Of a DNA stretch of 64,000 nucleotides, positions 17,285 to 24,838 are shown one piece after another; the stretch's first letter is position 1, and each line of letters opens with the position of its first letter. Source of the stretch: Legionella_C sp963803545. GTDB lineage: Bacteria; Pseudomonadota; Gammaproteobacteria; Legionellales; Legionellaceae. The notes under the pieces were generated by a model. That model had not been told where the DNA came from and did no database searches. It was given only the letters and a program-made list of their open reading frames with translations. The position numbers and the translations under genes are program-made. The stretch is taken from assembly GCA_963803545.1 (NCBI GenBank), contig CAWDMX010000004.1, positions 682,001 to 746,000 of the forward strand. The letters run 5' to 3'.

Positions 17285-18616
17285 ATTAAATTAATAAAAA
17301 AATTACTACGGCATAAGTCCTCTAAAGCTCCGGTTATTAAAAAAAGTTGGATAATTCCTCGTAAATTACATACGGTCTCTAAAACCGCCATCAGTCCCAA
17401 TGCCCTTAAGGTATTGAATCGCTTAAGCAGCTCTGGTTATCAAGCGTATTTGGTGGGTGGAAGTGTGCGTGATTTGCTTCTAGGAAAGGTGCCTAAAGAC
17501 TTCGATGTGGCAACCAATGCCACCCCTACCCAAATTCGTGGACTTTTTCGCAATGGGCGCGTTATCGGTCGCCGGTTTAAATTGGTGCACGTGATTTTTT
17601 ATCGCGATATTATTGAGGTAGCCACGTTCCGCGGACATGAGGGCACTACCGATATTCAGCTTACTAATGAACGCGGCATGCTAATCCGGGATAATGTTTA
17701 CGGAACATTAGAGCAAGATGCTTGGCGACGAGACTTTACGGTAAACTCCCTTTACTACGATATCAGTGATGGCTCAATTGTTGATTTAACCAATGGTATG
17801 CCCGATATCACAAGCAAACATATTCGCATGATCGGTGACCCGGAAAAACGATACCTTGAAGATCCCGTTCGAATGCTTCGCGCTATCCGTTTTTGCTCCA
17901 AGCTTCATTTTGAACTAGCACCAGAGACCGCAGAGCCCATTCGGCGTTTGTCGCATTTAATTCGGCACGTACCAAGTTCGCGATTATTTGATGAGCTCAC
18001 TAAGCTTTACCAATGCGGCGAATCCGCAATTGTTCAAAAGATGCTCGTTGAGTACGGCCTCTTTGCCGAGTTATTTACCCAAACGTATGATCTTTATCAA
18101 AGCTCTTATCCGGTTAATTCCTTGTTGATGATTGCTTTGGAAAATACCGATCGCAGGGTTCATGATAACAAACCCATCACGCCCGCCTTTCTTTTTGCAA
18201 TTCTGCTTTGGTTTCCCCTTTTAAACAAAGCCTCCGTTTTACAAAAAGAGCATTCCGTCCCACCATTGCCGGCTTTGGACCAAGCTATGTCCTTGGTTGT
18301 TGCTGAGCAAAATCAAGTTATTGCGATTCCAAAACGATTTAGTCAAGTTATGAGAGAAATTTGGTTATTGCAATTTAAATTTAGCAAGCGCTCCGGCGAT
18401 CGCGCCCTACAGTTATTGCAGCATCCTCGCTTCAGAGCGGCTTATGATTTTCTGGCTTTACGTGCTTTAGCCGGTGATGAGTCAATGCAGCTGGCCGATT
18501 GGTGGACAACGTTTCAAGAGGTTGATGAACACGAGCAAGCCCGCATGATTTCAGCTGTTACTGAAGAGACTATTAAAAAAAGAAAACGTAAGAAGAAACC
18601 TAAGCCGGCTCCATGA
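17285..18616 (+). CDS. pcnB: Poly(A) polymerase I, probable AUU start
   Basis: PcnB adds 3' poly(A) tails that speed RNA decay. The nucleotidyltransferase core LVGGSVRDLLLGKVPKDFDV is clear, with its catalytic DFD, and the product ends in a basic tail (KKRKRKKKPKP). The conserved start of the family (IPR..H..SK..ISPNALKVL) is encoded in frame upstream of the first conventional start, a TTG at 17414. Between the upstream stop codon (17267-17269) and that TTG there is no ATG, GTG or TTG. The ATT at 17285 is therefore taken as start, giving 443 residues; E. coli pcnB is known to use AUU. A TATAAT lies at 17238-17243. The exact start is inferred. Confidence 0.9.
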   Translation: MKLIKKLLRHKSSKAPVIKKSWIIPRKLHTVSKTAISPNALKVLNRLSSSGYQAYLVGGSVRDLLLGKVPKDFDVATNATPTQIRGLFRNGRVIGRRFKLVHVIFYRDIIEVATFRGHEGTTDIQLTNERGMLIRDNVYGTLEQDAWRRDFTVNSLYYDISDGSIVDLTNGMPDITSKHIRMIGDPEKRYLEDPVRMLRAIRFCSKLHFELAPETAEPIRRLSHLIRHVPSSRLFDELTKLYQCGESAIVQKMLVEYGLFAELFTQTYDLYQSSYPVNSLLMIALENTDRRVHDNKPITPAFLFAILLWFPLLNKASVLQKEHSVPPLPALDQAMSLVVAEQNQVIAIPKRFSQVMREIWLLQFKFSKRSGDRALQLLQHPRFRAAYDFLALRALAGDESMQLADWWTTFQEVDEHEQARMISAVTEETIKKRKRKKKPKPAP

Positions 18617-19035
18617 ATACTGTTTATTTAGCCTTAGGAAGCAACCTAAACGTTCCACAACGCCAATTGCGTAACGCCATTAAAACCTTACGCAATTCAT
18701 CGATAATGCATATTGTTAAAGCCGCTCCCTTTTACTTCAATCCAGCCGAGGGTAGAAAATCGCAACCTTATTTTTACAATACCGTGCTTGCAATACGCAC
18801 TCGACATACCCCGCAATTTTTAATGAATTACTGTCAATCCATTGAAAAAAAACAAGGCAGAGTCCGGAAAGTGCGTTGGAGCGCGCGCACTCTTGATATT
18901 GATATTATTTTATTTAATACGCTGTATGTTAATTCACCTTCATTAAAAATACCTCATCCTTACTACCTACAACGCGATTTTGTAACCAAGCCTCTTGCTC
19001 AAGTATACTCAGAAAAACACGAAGGAACGTGCTAG
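18613..19035 (+). CDS. folK: HPPK, 2-amino-4-hydroxy-6-hydroxymethyldihydropteridine pyrophosphokinase
   Basis: A 140-residue HPPK of folate synthesis, transferring pyrophosphate from ATP to the pterin. Visible are LALGSNLN at the N-terminus, QPYFYNTVLAI near residue 55, and the ATP/Mg site RWSARTLDIDIILF near residues 91-104. It is shorter than the E. coli enzyme (159 residues), ending soon after DFVTKPLAQV, so the C-terminal helix is trimmed. It overlaps pcnB by 4 bases (ATGA), the same pcnB-folK pair as in E. coli. Confidence 0.94.
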   Translation: MNTVYLALGSNLNVPQRQLRNAIKTLRNSSIMHIVKAAPFYFNPAEGRKSQPYFYNTVLAIRTRHTPQFLMNYCQSIEKKQGRVRKVRWSARTLDIDIILFNTLYVNSPSLKIPHPYYLQRDFVTKPLAQVYSEKHEGTC

Positions 19036-19398
19036 ACGCACTTAAAACAACTTTAATTTACAAAAAAATAATATTTTTCACACAATAAAAGCCTAATCTT
19101 GTATAATTTTAAATCTTTTTGTGTTATTATATTCACTTTCGTGGTGGCAAGTACAGTGCTAACCCATTGAATGGAATAAAAAATTTGCTTTATGATCAAG
19201 CTGAAAACTGTAAATTTTACATTTACTTTAATTGTAAATATAATCACCAAAATTTGGAAATTTTAAGTTCAATTTTGCCTGAATTATTATCATTATATCC
19301 AGCTTCTGTATTACGCAGGTGCAACCCCATTAGTTTGAAATAGTCCTGGCGTATTGATATAAAAATTCTAGTAACCCGCTAAAGTAATTTGGAGAATT
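19036..19398. other. Intergenic region before the L,D-transpeptidase-like gene
   Basis: A very AT-rich stretch of 363 bases. A TATAAT lies near 19098-19103 with further TATTATAT-like sequence to about 19130, so a promoter for the gene at 19399 may sit here with a long leader. A 74-codon frame at 19119-19343 shows no family resemblance and no good ribosome-binding site, so it is not called as a gene. Confidence 0.4.
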
Positions 19399-20103
19399 AT
19401 GAATATACTATTAAATTTACTTGCAACTTTTCTCATTTCCATGCATCAACCATTGATACTTCCCAAAAGTTTAACGCTCAACGCTAATCCAATACAATTG
19501 CCCGCAGCTAATAACATTTCTAAAAAGCTCATGGTATTAAGTCACGTAGCCCCTAGTTTAAATAAGAACGTACTGAAACTTGCTTTAGTGGCTTACGATA
19601 AAGCTCGGCATAACGGAACTGTTAAAAAATCCATGCTTACGGTAATTGATTACTCCCTACCGTCCTCAAAACAACGGATGTGGATATTTGATCTATCGCA
19701 CAAGAAATTATTGTACAAAACCTATGTGGCTCACGGTATGAATTCAGGAATGAGTGTGGCGCATCATTTTTCTAATAAAAATATGAGCAAAGAAAGCAGC
19801 TTAGGTACCTATGTGACTCGTGATACCTATATTGGCTCAAAAGGTCTCTCTTTAAATTTACAAGGGCTTGAAAAAGGAATTAACGATAACGCGTATCGCA
19901 GGCGGGTTGTAATTCACGGTGCATGGTATGTTGAGCCGGATTTTATAAAAAAAACGGGGCGAGCAGGTCGTAGCTGGGGCTGCCCTTCCATTGCTAAAAC
20001 TTTAGCAAAACCGGTTATTAATACTATTAAGGGTGGCTCTGTAGTTTTTGCCTACTATCCTGATAAATACTATTTATCGCACTCAGGTTACTTATTAGCT
20101 TAA
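19399..20103 (+). CDS. Murein L,D-transpeptidase catalytic-domain-like protein, exported
   Basis: A 234-residue protein with a hydrophobic N-terminal signal-like stretch (residues 1-20) and a C-terminal domain like that of the YkuD-related L,D-transpeptidases. Its active-site region reads VIHGAWYVEPDF followed by GRSWGCPSIA; the His, Gly and Cys match the HG...S(W)GC pattern of these cysteine enzymes, which act on peptidoglycan stem peptides in the periplasm. The start is the ATG at 19399 with GGAG 7 bases upstream. It stands alone; its 3' end abuts the terminator of the minus-strand sRNA. Confidence 0.85.
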   Translation: MNILLNLLATFLISMHQPLILPKSLTLNANPIQLPAANNISKKLMVLSHVAPSLNKNVLKLALVAYDKARHNGTVKKSMLTVIDYSLPSSKQRMWIFDLSHKKLLYKTYVAHGMNSGMSVAHHFSNKNMSKESSLGTYVTRDTYIGSKGLSLNLQGLEKGINDNAYRRRVVIHGAWYVEPDFIKKTGRAGRSWGCPSIAKTLAKPVINTIKGGSVVFAYYPDKYYLSHSGYLLA

Positions 20104-20140
20104 GAAAAACAAAAGCCAAGATTCGAAAATCTTGGCTTTT
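20104..20140 (-). terminator. Intrinsic terminator of the sRNA
   Basis: AAAAGCCAAGATT pairs perfectly over 13 bp with AATCTTGGCTTTT across a TTCG loop (20140-20111), followed on the minus strand by GTTTTTC. The U-tract is on this side, so it ends the sRNA. The same hairpin could also stop transcripts of the convergent L,D-transpeptidase-like gene, whose stop codon lies 7 bases away. Confidence 0.9.
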
Positions 20141-20243
20141 CGCAGTCCTCCGCGGAACATCCTTGTCCCGAACCCCTTCCATGGGAATCATTTCCATATG
20201 ATGGCCATCCTTGGCTTAAGACCCCAATTCCATTGAAGTCATA
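20104..20243 (-). ncRNA. CsrA-titrating small RNA (CsrB/RsmY/RsmZ type)
   Basis: On the minus strand about 140 bases fold by eye into a chain of small hairpins with GGA in the loops. These are CAAU-GGA-AUUG (20235-20225), GCC-AAGGAU-GGC (20215-20204), AUCAU-AUGGAA-AUGAU (20202-20187), CCC-AUGGAA-GGG (20185-20174) and GGGAC-AAGGAU-GUUCC (20169-20154). A further GCGGAGGACUGCG follows, then an intrinsic terminator. Eight GGA triplets occur in total. Repeated A(A/U)GGA(A/U) hexaloops are the CsrA/RsmA binding mark. Such RNAs sequester CsrA and release its mRNA targets when the GacA/LetA system is active. A promoter and a LetA-like box lie upstream. Which Rsm name applies cannot be told. Confidence 0.88.
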
Positions 20244-20249
20244 ATTAAT

Positions 20250-20278
20250 AATTTAGCAGCATAATGGCGGTATTACAA
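20250..20278 (-). promoter_or_regulatory. Predicted sigma-70 promoter of the sRNA
   Basis: On the minus strand TTGTAA (20278-20273) and TAAATT (20255-20250) are separated by exactly 17 bases. A start about 7 bases downstream, near 20243, would place the first GGA hairpin close to the 5' end, as in known Rsm RNAs. Confidence 0.6.
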
Positions 20279-20403
20279 TCGACGTGAACAGCTTGCAAAA
20301 AACATGTTTTAAAATTGCCAAAATAAATTTCCATTAATATTCATATAGTTAGCTAAAAAAGATTTTTTTCTTGAGCAAAAACCGTTATTATCACTGCTTA
20401 ACT

Positions 20404-20417
20404 TAAGAAATATCTTG
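20404..20417. promoter_or_regulatory. LetA/GacA-box-like palindrome
   Basis: TAAGAAATATCTTG matches the Legionella LetA consensus TNAGAAATTTCTNA at all but two of the fixed positions and contains the inverted repeat AAGA....TCTT. It lies about 165 bases upstream of the inferred sRNA start, in the distal position typical of GacA-family activator sites before csrB/rsm genes. It could also act on the plus-strand gene at 20493. Confidence 0.55.
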
Positions 20418-20492
20418 GATGAGAGCAAGATTTTTTATAGCTAGTTCTGTGCATTTAGAGCTAAACTTAACAATTTAAACAGGAGAGTACGG

Positions 20493-20684
20493 ATGGAATG
20501 TAAATGTGAGAAGTGTGGAATGGGTGTAAAGAACTTAATGTGCAGCAAATGCGACACCGCGCTCGTAAGCGGAAGCATTCATACGGCTGATAATACTGAG
20601 GTAATGGTTGCAAAGTGTCCCAAAGGATGCGGTCAAATTAAATCACCTACTTGTTGTGGTATGGATATGACCTGCTCAACCTAG
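20493..20684 (+). CDS. Small zinc-ribbon-like cysteine-rich protein, 63 aa
   Basis: A 63-residue protein with about eleven cysteines: CKCEKC at the start, MCSKC near residue 17, CPKGC near 42 and TCCGMDMTC at the end. The CxxC pairs suggest a zinc ribbon or another small metal-binding fold in the cytoplasm. The start is well supported by AGGAGAG 7 bases upstream. Its stop codon directly abuts the glpD ATG, so glpD has no spacer or separate ribosome-binding site and is probably translated by coupling. Function unknown; it may bind metal or nucleic acid. Confidence 0.8.
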   Translation: MECKCEKCGMGVKNLMCSKCDTALVSGSIHTADNTEVMVAKCPKGCGQIKSPTCCGMDMTCST

Positions 20685-22160
20685 ATGCGCTACGATCTTG
20701 CTGTTATTGGCGGTGGTATCAATGGCTGTGGTATTGCCGCTGACGCAGCGCAGCGAGGATTAAAAGTTATCCTAATTGAAAAAAGTGATATTGCGGGGGG
20801 TACTTCTTCGCACAGCAGTAAACTTATTCATGGCGGGTTACGCTATTTAGAAATGTGCGATTTTTCGTTGGTTAGAAAATCACTACAAGAGCGCCAATTA
20901 CTACTTGAGCTAGCCTCTTATTTAATTCACCCGCAAGAATTTTTAATTCCTAAAACAGCAAAAAGTCGCCCTTCGTGGTTGGTTCGTCTGGGCTTATTGC
21001 TCTACGATAACTTAAGTGCGAGCAATCAACTCTCGCGCAGTTTTAGCGTAAGTCGGAAAAGAACCGCTTCGTATTTTAAAAATGTGATTCCCGAAATTAA
21101 CCACGGGCATCTGTATTATGACGCTATAACGGATGATGCTCGTTTAACCTTGGTAAACGCGCTGCAAGCAGCAGCAAACATGGCTGTTATTTGTCCTAGA
21201 ACGGCTTTAATTTCTGCAGAGGCAGACCGCCAAGGCTGGGTTCTGCATACTAAAAGTACAAACGGCGTGCGCCAGCGTATTCAAGCGCGTGTTGTCATTA
21301 ACGCCTGCGGCCCCTGGGTTGAAAAAACCAATACTTTATTGCGCGTTAACAATAATATAAAACTCTCGTTAGTAAAGGGAAGTCACATTGTTGTACCTGC
21401 TTTGTATCCTGGTAAACACGCGTTTCTGTTGCAGCATGCGGATAAACGTATAGTATTCGTGGTGCCTTATCATGGGTACTCTCTTGTCGGCACCACCGAT
21501 GTTGCTTTCAAAGGCAATTTGGATGCTGTAGCGATTGAGCCCTTTGAGGTTAATTATCTGCTTGAAGTTGTTGCTGAATACTTCAACACCGCCCCATCCA
21601 AAAACTCTATTATATATTCCTGGAGTGGAATTAGACCGCTTATCACCGAAGCTAATAAATCACCACAATCTATTAGCCGTGACTATTATATCAAATACAA
21701 CAACGTTCCTGCTCCTTCATTAACTATTTATGGTGGAAAGATAACCACGTACCGAACGCTTGCTAAAGAAGCGGTAGACATTTTAAATTCAACGTTTCCT
21801 TCTCTAAAGGCCAGCTCTACTGCAAAAACACCTCTTCCTGGATCCAATTGGGGAAAGCTATCGTTTGAACAGTACCAGGATTATGCGCGCTCCACCTACC
21901 CTTGGTTGAATGAAGCAATTTTACAGCGTTTGCTCACCACTTACGGCTGTCTATGTCAAAACTTCTTACAAGATTGCGTGAATATTACGGATTTAGGTCG
22001 TCATTTTGGTCATGGGCTTTACGAACGTGAAGTTGATTATTTAGTGAATCAGGAGTGGGCAATAAGCTCTGAGGATATCTTGTGGCGCAGAACTAAGTTG
22101 GGTTTTGTGTTTAATCAAGAAATGGAACAAAACCTCCGGCTGTATCTAAAGCACGCGTAA
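20685..22160 (+). CDS. glpD: Aerobic glycerol-3-phosphate dehydrogenase
   Basis: A 491-residue FAD enzyme that oxidises glycerol-3-phosphate to dihydroxyacetone phosphate at the inner membrane and passes electrons to quinone. Visible are the FAD motif DLAVIGGGINGCGIA at residues 3-17, GGTSSHSSKLIHGGLRYLE near residue 40 and GGKITTYRTLAKEA near residue 350. The length is typical. It begins immediately after the stop of the zinc-ribbon gene with no ribosome-binding site of its own. No glpK or glpF is close, so its substrate may come from phospholipid turnover or host glycerol phosphates. Confidence 0.95.
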   Translation: MRYDLAVIGGGINGCGIAADAAQRGLKVILIEKSDIAGGTSSHSSKLIHGGLRYLEMCDFSLVRKSLQERQLLLELASYLIHPQEFLIPKTAKSRPSWLVRLGLLLYDNLSASNQLSRSFSVSRKRTASYFKNVIPEINHGHLYYDAITDDARLTLVNALQAAANMAVICPRTALISAEADRQGWVLHTKSTNGVRQRIQARVVINACGPWVEKTNTLLRVNNNIKLSLVKGSHIVVPALYPGKHAFLLQHADKRIVFVVPYHGYSLVGTTDVAFKGNLDAVAIEPFEVNYLLEVVAEYFNTAPSKNSIIYSWSGIRPLITEANKSPQSISRDYYIKYNNVPAPSLTIYGGKITTYRTLAKEAVDILNSTFPSLKASSTAKTPLPGSNWGKLSFEQYQDYARSTYPWLNEAILQRLLTTYGCLCQNFLQDCVNITDLGRHFGHGLYEREVDYLVNQEWAISSEDILWRRTKLGFVFNQEMEQNLRLYLKHA

Positions 22161-22170
22161 ACAACATAGT

Positions 22171-23061
22171 TTAACACGCCAAATTTTCAGATAACTCAGT
22201 TTCTGCATTCACTTGCTCAATAAATGCAGTAATGTCTTCTAAAAGGGTCGTTTTGTACCGGAAGCCTGCGGCTAAAGAAAGAATAATCCCGATATGGCCT
22301 ATTTTAGGATAGATGATTTTTATCACAGGTATATTAAAATGCTGCAGTTTTGCTACGAGATTAAGAGTGTTTTTGGGTAAAACTTTTTCATCATCAGCGC
22401 CTGTAGCTAATAAAAACGGTGGGATATTTTTTGTAACAAAATTAATAGGTTGTGTTTCGGCATCGTCAACCTTACTGAAAAGAGCTTTTATCTTAGGGTC
22501 GGTAAATGGTAAGAAATCATAGGGACCGGCAATTCCAATTACACCCTTTATCCAAGAAACATCTGCTTTTTGTGCTTGTAGGTAGTGTTTATCAGTCGCT
22601 AGTAAGCTTGCAATATGAGCGCCCGCAGAATGGCCCGCTAAAAAGATATGTTCGGGGTCCGCGCCATAATGCTTGCCATTTTTATGTGCCCAAACCAACG
22701 CTTTGGCACCATCGTTTATAAACTCTGGAAAATAAATCTGTGGGTACAAACGGTAATCAACCACAATAGTAACAAACCCTTTGCTTGCAAGGGCTTGCCC
22801 AACAAATTGGTACATTTCTTTGTTACCCGACTGCCAACTACCCCCATAAAAAAACACTATTGCAGAGTGATGCGCTTCTAAAGTTTTAGGTACATAAACA
22901 TCTAATTTTTGCCTTGGCACGGGTCCATAGCTTATATCCGAAAATACAGTGTAGCCTTGGCGAGGAATAAATAAATTTAAAAGATCCACCGCTTTAAAAC
23001 GAGTCACCGCAATTAGAGCCACCGCAGCAATTAATGCTAGATAGACAGAGTATCTACTCAT
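22171..23061 (-). CDS. Alpha/beta hydrolase, esterase/lipase-like, exported or membrane-anchored
   Basis: A 296-residue alpha/beta-hydrolase with an N-terminal hydrophobic segment (residues 6-22) that could be a signal anchor. Motifs are the oxyanion-hole FFYGGSWQSG near residue 70 (an HGGxW variant with Tyr for His), the nucleophile elbow GHSAGAH near residue 143, and a late His in KIGHIG. It resembles the BD-FAE and kynurenine-formamidase-like esterases. The substrate is unknown. It lies 9 bases downstream of poxB on the same strand and converges on glpD. Confidence 0.85.
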   Translation of the reverse strand: MSRYSVYLALIAAVALIAVTRFKAVDLLNLFIPRQGYTVFSDISYGPVPRQKLDVYVPKTLEAHHSAIVFFYGGSWQSGNKEMYQFVGQALASKGFVTIVVDYRLYPQIYFPEFINDGAKALVWAHKNGKHYGADPEHIFLAGHSAGAHIASLLATDKHYLQAQKADVSWIKGVIGIAGPYDFLPFTDPKIKALFSKVDDAETQPINFVTKNIPPFLLATGADDEKVLPKNTLNLVAKLQHFNIPVIKIIYPKIGHIGIILSLAAGFRYKTTLLEDITAFIEQVNAETELSENLAC

Positions 23062-23070
23062 ACCGCTGCA

Positions 23071-24804
23071 TCACCACAAATCACGCACATATTTTAAGGA
23101 TGTTTTAAGCGATAACCAAACATCACTCAAACGTCCAGCTTTTGTAAGTTTAATTTGCGACTCAACGTAACGTGACAACACTCCTATTGAGGTATGAGGC
23201 GGTAGTACCGGAACATCAGGATTAGTAAAAACCTCAACTAAAACCGGTTCAGTACAAGCGAATGCCTCCTGAAGCTGCGATTCTAACTCCTCTGGATGCC
23301 TTACGACGTACGCGCGAATACCGCATGCTTTTGCTACATCTACGAAGCTTGGATTAACCATCGTTGTTTGCCAATCGGGTAGCCCCGCTACCTGCATTTC
23401 AAGCTCTACCATTCCTAGTGTGCGGTTATTGAACACGATTAATTTAATAGGAAGCTTGTATTGCGCAATCGTCATCAAATCACCTAACAGCATGGAAAGA
23501 CCGCCATCCCCACATAGAGCAACTACTTGGCGATGTGGGGAATGCAGTGCTGCACCAATTGCTTGTGGCATAGCATTGGCCATTGAGCCGTGCGTGAAGC
23601 TGCCCAACAAGTTACGTTTTCCTGTGCTGTGAATATAACGTGCCGCCCAAACAGTGCACATGCCGGTATCGGCAGTAAAAATTGCGTCTTCATGAGCGAT
23701 AGTATTAATTTTATGCGCCAAAAATTCGGGCTTAATTAAGTTTTCCTGTCCGGGGTCTTTGGAGTGATACACCAAAGTTTTTTTGACAGCCTCATAATCA
23801 TCAAGGCACTCGTTTAAAAATTTAACGTTATTTTTTGGGTTTAGCAAGGGTAATAACGCTTTTAAAGTCGTCTTTACATCCCCATTTAACCCCATGTTTA
23901 AACAAACTCTTCGACCTAAGCGCTCAGGTTTAGTATCAATTTGTACAATTTTAACAGTTCCATCTAAAAATTCACGCCATGGAAAATCGCTTCCTAACAT
24001 GAGCAATAGCTTTGTTTGAGTAATAGCTTTGGCGCCGGCACTACTACCTAAAAGGCCTGTCATTCCTACAGCGTAAGGGTTATCGTACTCCATACTCATT
24101 TTTGCTTTTAAAGTGTACGCTATAGGCGCTTGAATAAGCGCTGCAAGGGTGAGTAACTCTTCGCGTGCGTTATTAGAACCTGCTCCTGCGTAAATACTAA
24201 CCTCCTCGGTTGTGTTGATTAATTGCGCGAGTTGCTGCAATTCATTTTCAGAAGGACAAATAGCTGCATCCGTCCGATATAAATTGGCAAGCGGTATTTT
24301 TTCATACGCTTTTTGCATCATCAAGTCGCCTGGGAAAGCACATACACCAACACCTTTATTACTCCACGCGTATTGCATAGCTTGCTGCAGCATACGAGGG
24401 AGCTGCTGCGGTGTTTGAGCAACTTCGTTGTAATGGCTACAGCCATTAAACATGGTAATATCGGTTGATTGAAAACTTTCACTACCGTAATCTTGGGAAA
24501 TAATGGTGGAAACGAGTGCTACAACAGGCGCACCCCATCGTTGGGCATCGTAAAGTCCATTCAGTAAATGCACATGTCCCGGTCCTGAGCTTCCGGCGCA
24601 ACAGCCTAAACCACCCAACGCACCTTCGGCCATTGCGGCAAATGCACCCACCTCTTCATGACGCACATGAATCCATGCAATAGACCCATCTCGTCGTAAG
24701 GCGTCGTTAAGAAAATTCAAACTATCACCGGTTACCCCATAAATTCTTTTAATCCCTGCCGATTTAAGCAGCTTAACCATTTGATCCGCAGTATTTTGGC
24801 TCAT
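23071..24804 (-). CDS. poxB: Pyruvate dehydrogenase (quinone) / pyruvate oxidase
   Basis: A 577-residue thiamine-diphosphate and FAD enzyme that converts pyruvate to acetate and CO2 at the membrane and reduces quinone. Visible features are RIYGVTGDSLNFLNDAL near residue 20, the catalytic Glu in RHEEVGAFAA near residue 50, and the ThDP motif GDGGLSMLLGDLM to VFNN. The length is close to E. coli PoxB (572). The start is the ATG at 24804, with GGGGAT 5 bases upstream; a TTG 12 bases earlier is less likely. With Pta-AckA it gives the cell two routes to acetate. Confidence 0.9.
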   Translation of the reverse strand: MSQNTADQMVKLLKSAGIKRIYGVTGDSLNFLNDALRRDGSIAWIHVRHEEVGAFAAMAEGALGGLGCCAGSSGPGHVHLLNGLYDAQRWGAPVVALVSTIISQDYGSESFQSTDITMFNGCSHYNEVAQTPQQLPRMLQQAMQYAWSNKGVGVCAFPGDLMMQKAYEKIPLANLYRTDAAICPSENELQQLAQLINTTEEVSIYAGAGSNNAREELLTLAALIQAPIAYTLKAKMSMEYDNPYAVGMTGLLGSSAGAKAITQTKLLLMLGSDFPWREFLDGTVKIVQIDTKPERLGRRVCLNMGLNGDVKTTLKALLPLLNPKNNVKFLNECLDDYEAVKKTLVYHSKDPGQENLIKPEFLAHKINTIAHEDAIFTADTGMCTVWAARYIHSTGKRNLLGSFTHGSMANAMPQAIGAALHSPHRQVVALCGDGGLSMLLGDLMTIAQYKLPIKLIVFNNRTLGMVELEMQVAGLPDWQTTMVNPSFVDVAKACGIRAYVVRHPEELESQLQEAFACTEPVLVEVFTNPDVPVLPPHTSIGVLSRYVESQIKLTKAGRLSDVWLSLKTSLKYVRDLW

Positions 24805-24838
24805 TTTTATCCCCAATTGTAATTGTCAAAATACCACG

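Noticed and set aside
17203..17400. 65-codon minus-strand frame in front of pcnB
   Set aside because: It lies opposite the conserved N-terminal coding part of pcnB and has no ribosome-binding site or family match.
19119..19343. 74-codon frame between folK and the L,D-transpeptidase-like gene
   Set aside because: AT-rich, no ribosome-binding site, no family resemblance; more likely leader or promoter sequence.
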